Positions 5,823-5,823 of a stretch of 5,823 bases of DNA are shown here, piece by piece. Positions within the stretch are counted from its first letter, which is position 1. Each line of letters opens with the position of its first letter. The stretch spans positions 1 through 5,823 of the forward strand of contig CAJUFW010000199.1 in assembly GCA_910585655.1 (NCBI GenBank). Reading direction: 5' to 3'. Source of the stretch: an uncultured Lachnospiraceae bacterium. GTDB taxonomy: Bacteria; Bacillota_A; Clostridia; Lachnospirales; Lachnospiraceae. The notes beneath the pieces are model-generated. The model was not told the DNA's origin. It ran no database searches and saw only the letters and a program-made list of their open reading frames with translations. Position numbers and translations under genes: made by a program.

Positions 5823-5823
5823 G

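Overview
The window looks like chromosomal DNA from a Gram-positive anaerobe of the Clostridia. A gut Lachnospiraceae is my best guess, inferred from gene types rather than from any marker gene. The support is strong AGGAGG-type ribosome binding sites, an OmpR/PhoB two-component pair of Firmicutes style, an aldo/keto reductase fused to a two-cluster ferredoxin domain (a type common in anaerobes), and an APH(3')-type phosphotransferase whose C-terminus resembles Gram-positive APH(3')-III.

The left third (1 to about 1,780) is AT-rich and decayed. It opens inside a broken trypsin-like (S1) serine protease gene carrying two frame lesions. The stretch between its catalytic His and Ser motifs is missing. 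A GTG-started gene for a membrane-anchored protein with a probable bacterial Ig-like fold follows 44 bp later. A minus-strand scrap of an IS3-type transposase, reduced to the region of its catalytic Glu, lies at 1528-1644. Base composition changes close to this scrap: hand counts give 13 G+C in 961-1020 and 32 in 2101-2160.

The right part is more GC-rich and intact. A promoter-like segment with repeats precedes a response regulator (1810-2499). Its start overlaps no other gene, and its 3' end overlaps the start of its histidine kinase (2489-3826) by 11 bp, so the two are almost certainly cotranscribed. The kinase ends only 6 bp before the stop codon of a convergent minus-strand gene for the ferredoxin-linked aldo/keto reductase (3833-4843). 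That gene has its own sigma-A-like promoter in the 122-bp gap separating it from the next minus-strand gene, the phosphotransferase (4966-5775). The last bases may hold the tail of another minus-strand gene.

No target of the two-component system can be named from the window: no transporter or resistance pump adjoins it, and the neighbours run the other way. I see no tRNA, rRNA, CRISPR array, riboswitch or clear rho-independent terminator. I found no convincing undescribed multi-gene system. The best leads are the protease remnant paired with the Ig-like membrane protein, the composition break at the IS scrap, a perfect 10-bp inverted repeat near the 3' end of the kinase gene, and an APH(3')-like enzyme with an apparent change in its N-lobe.
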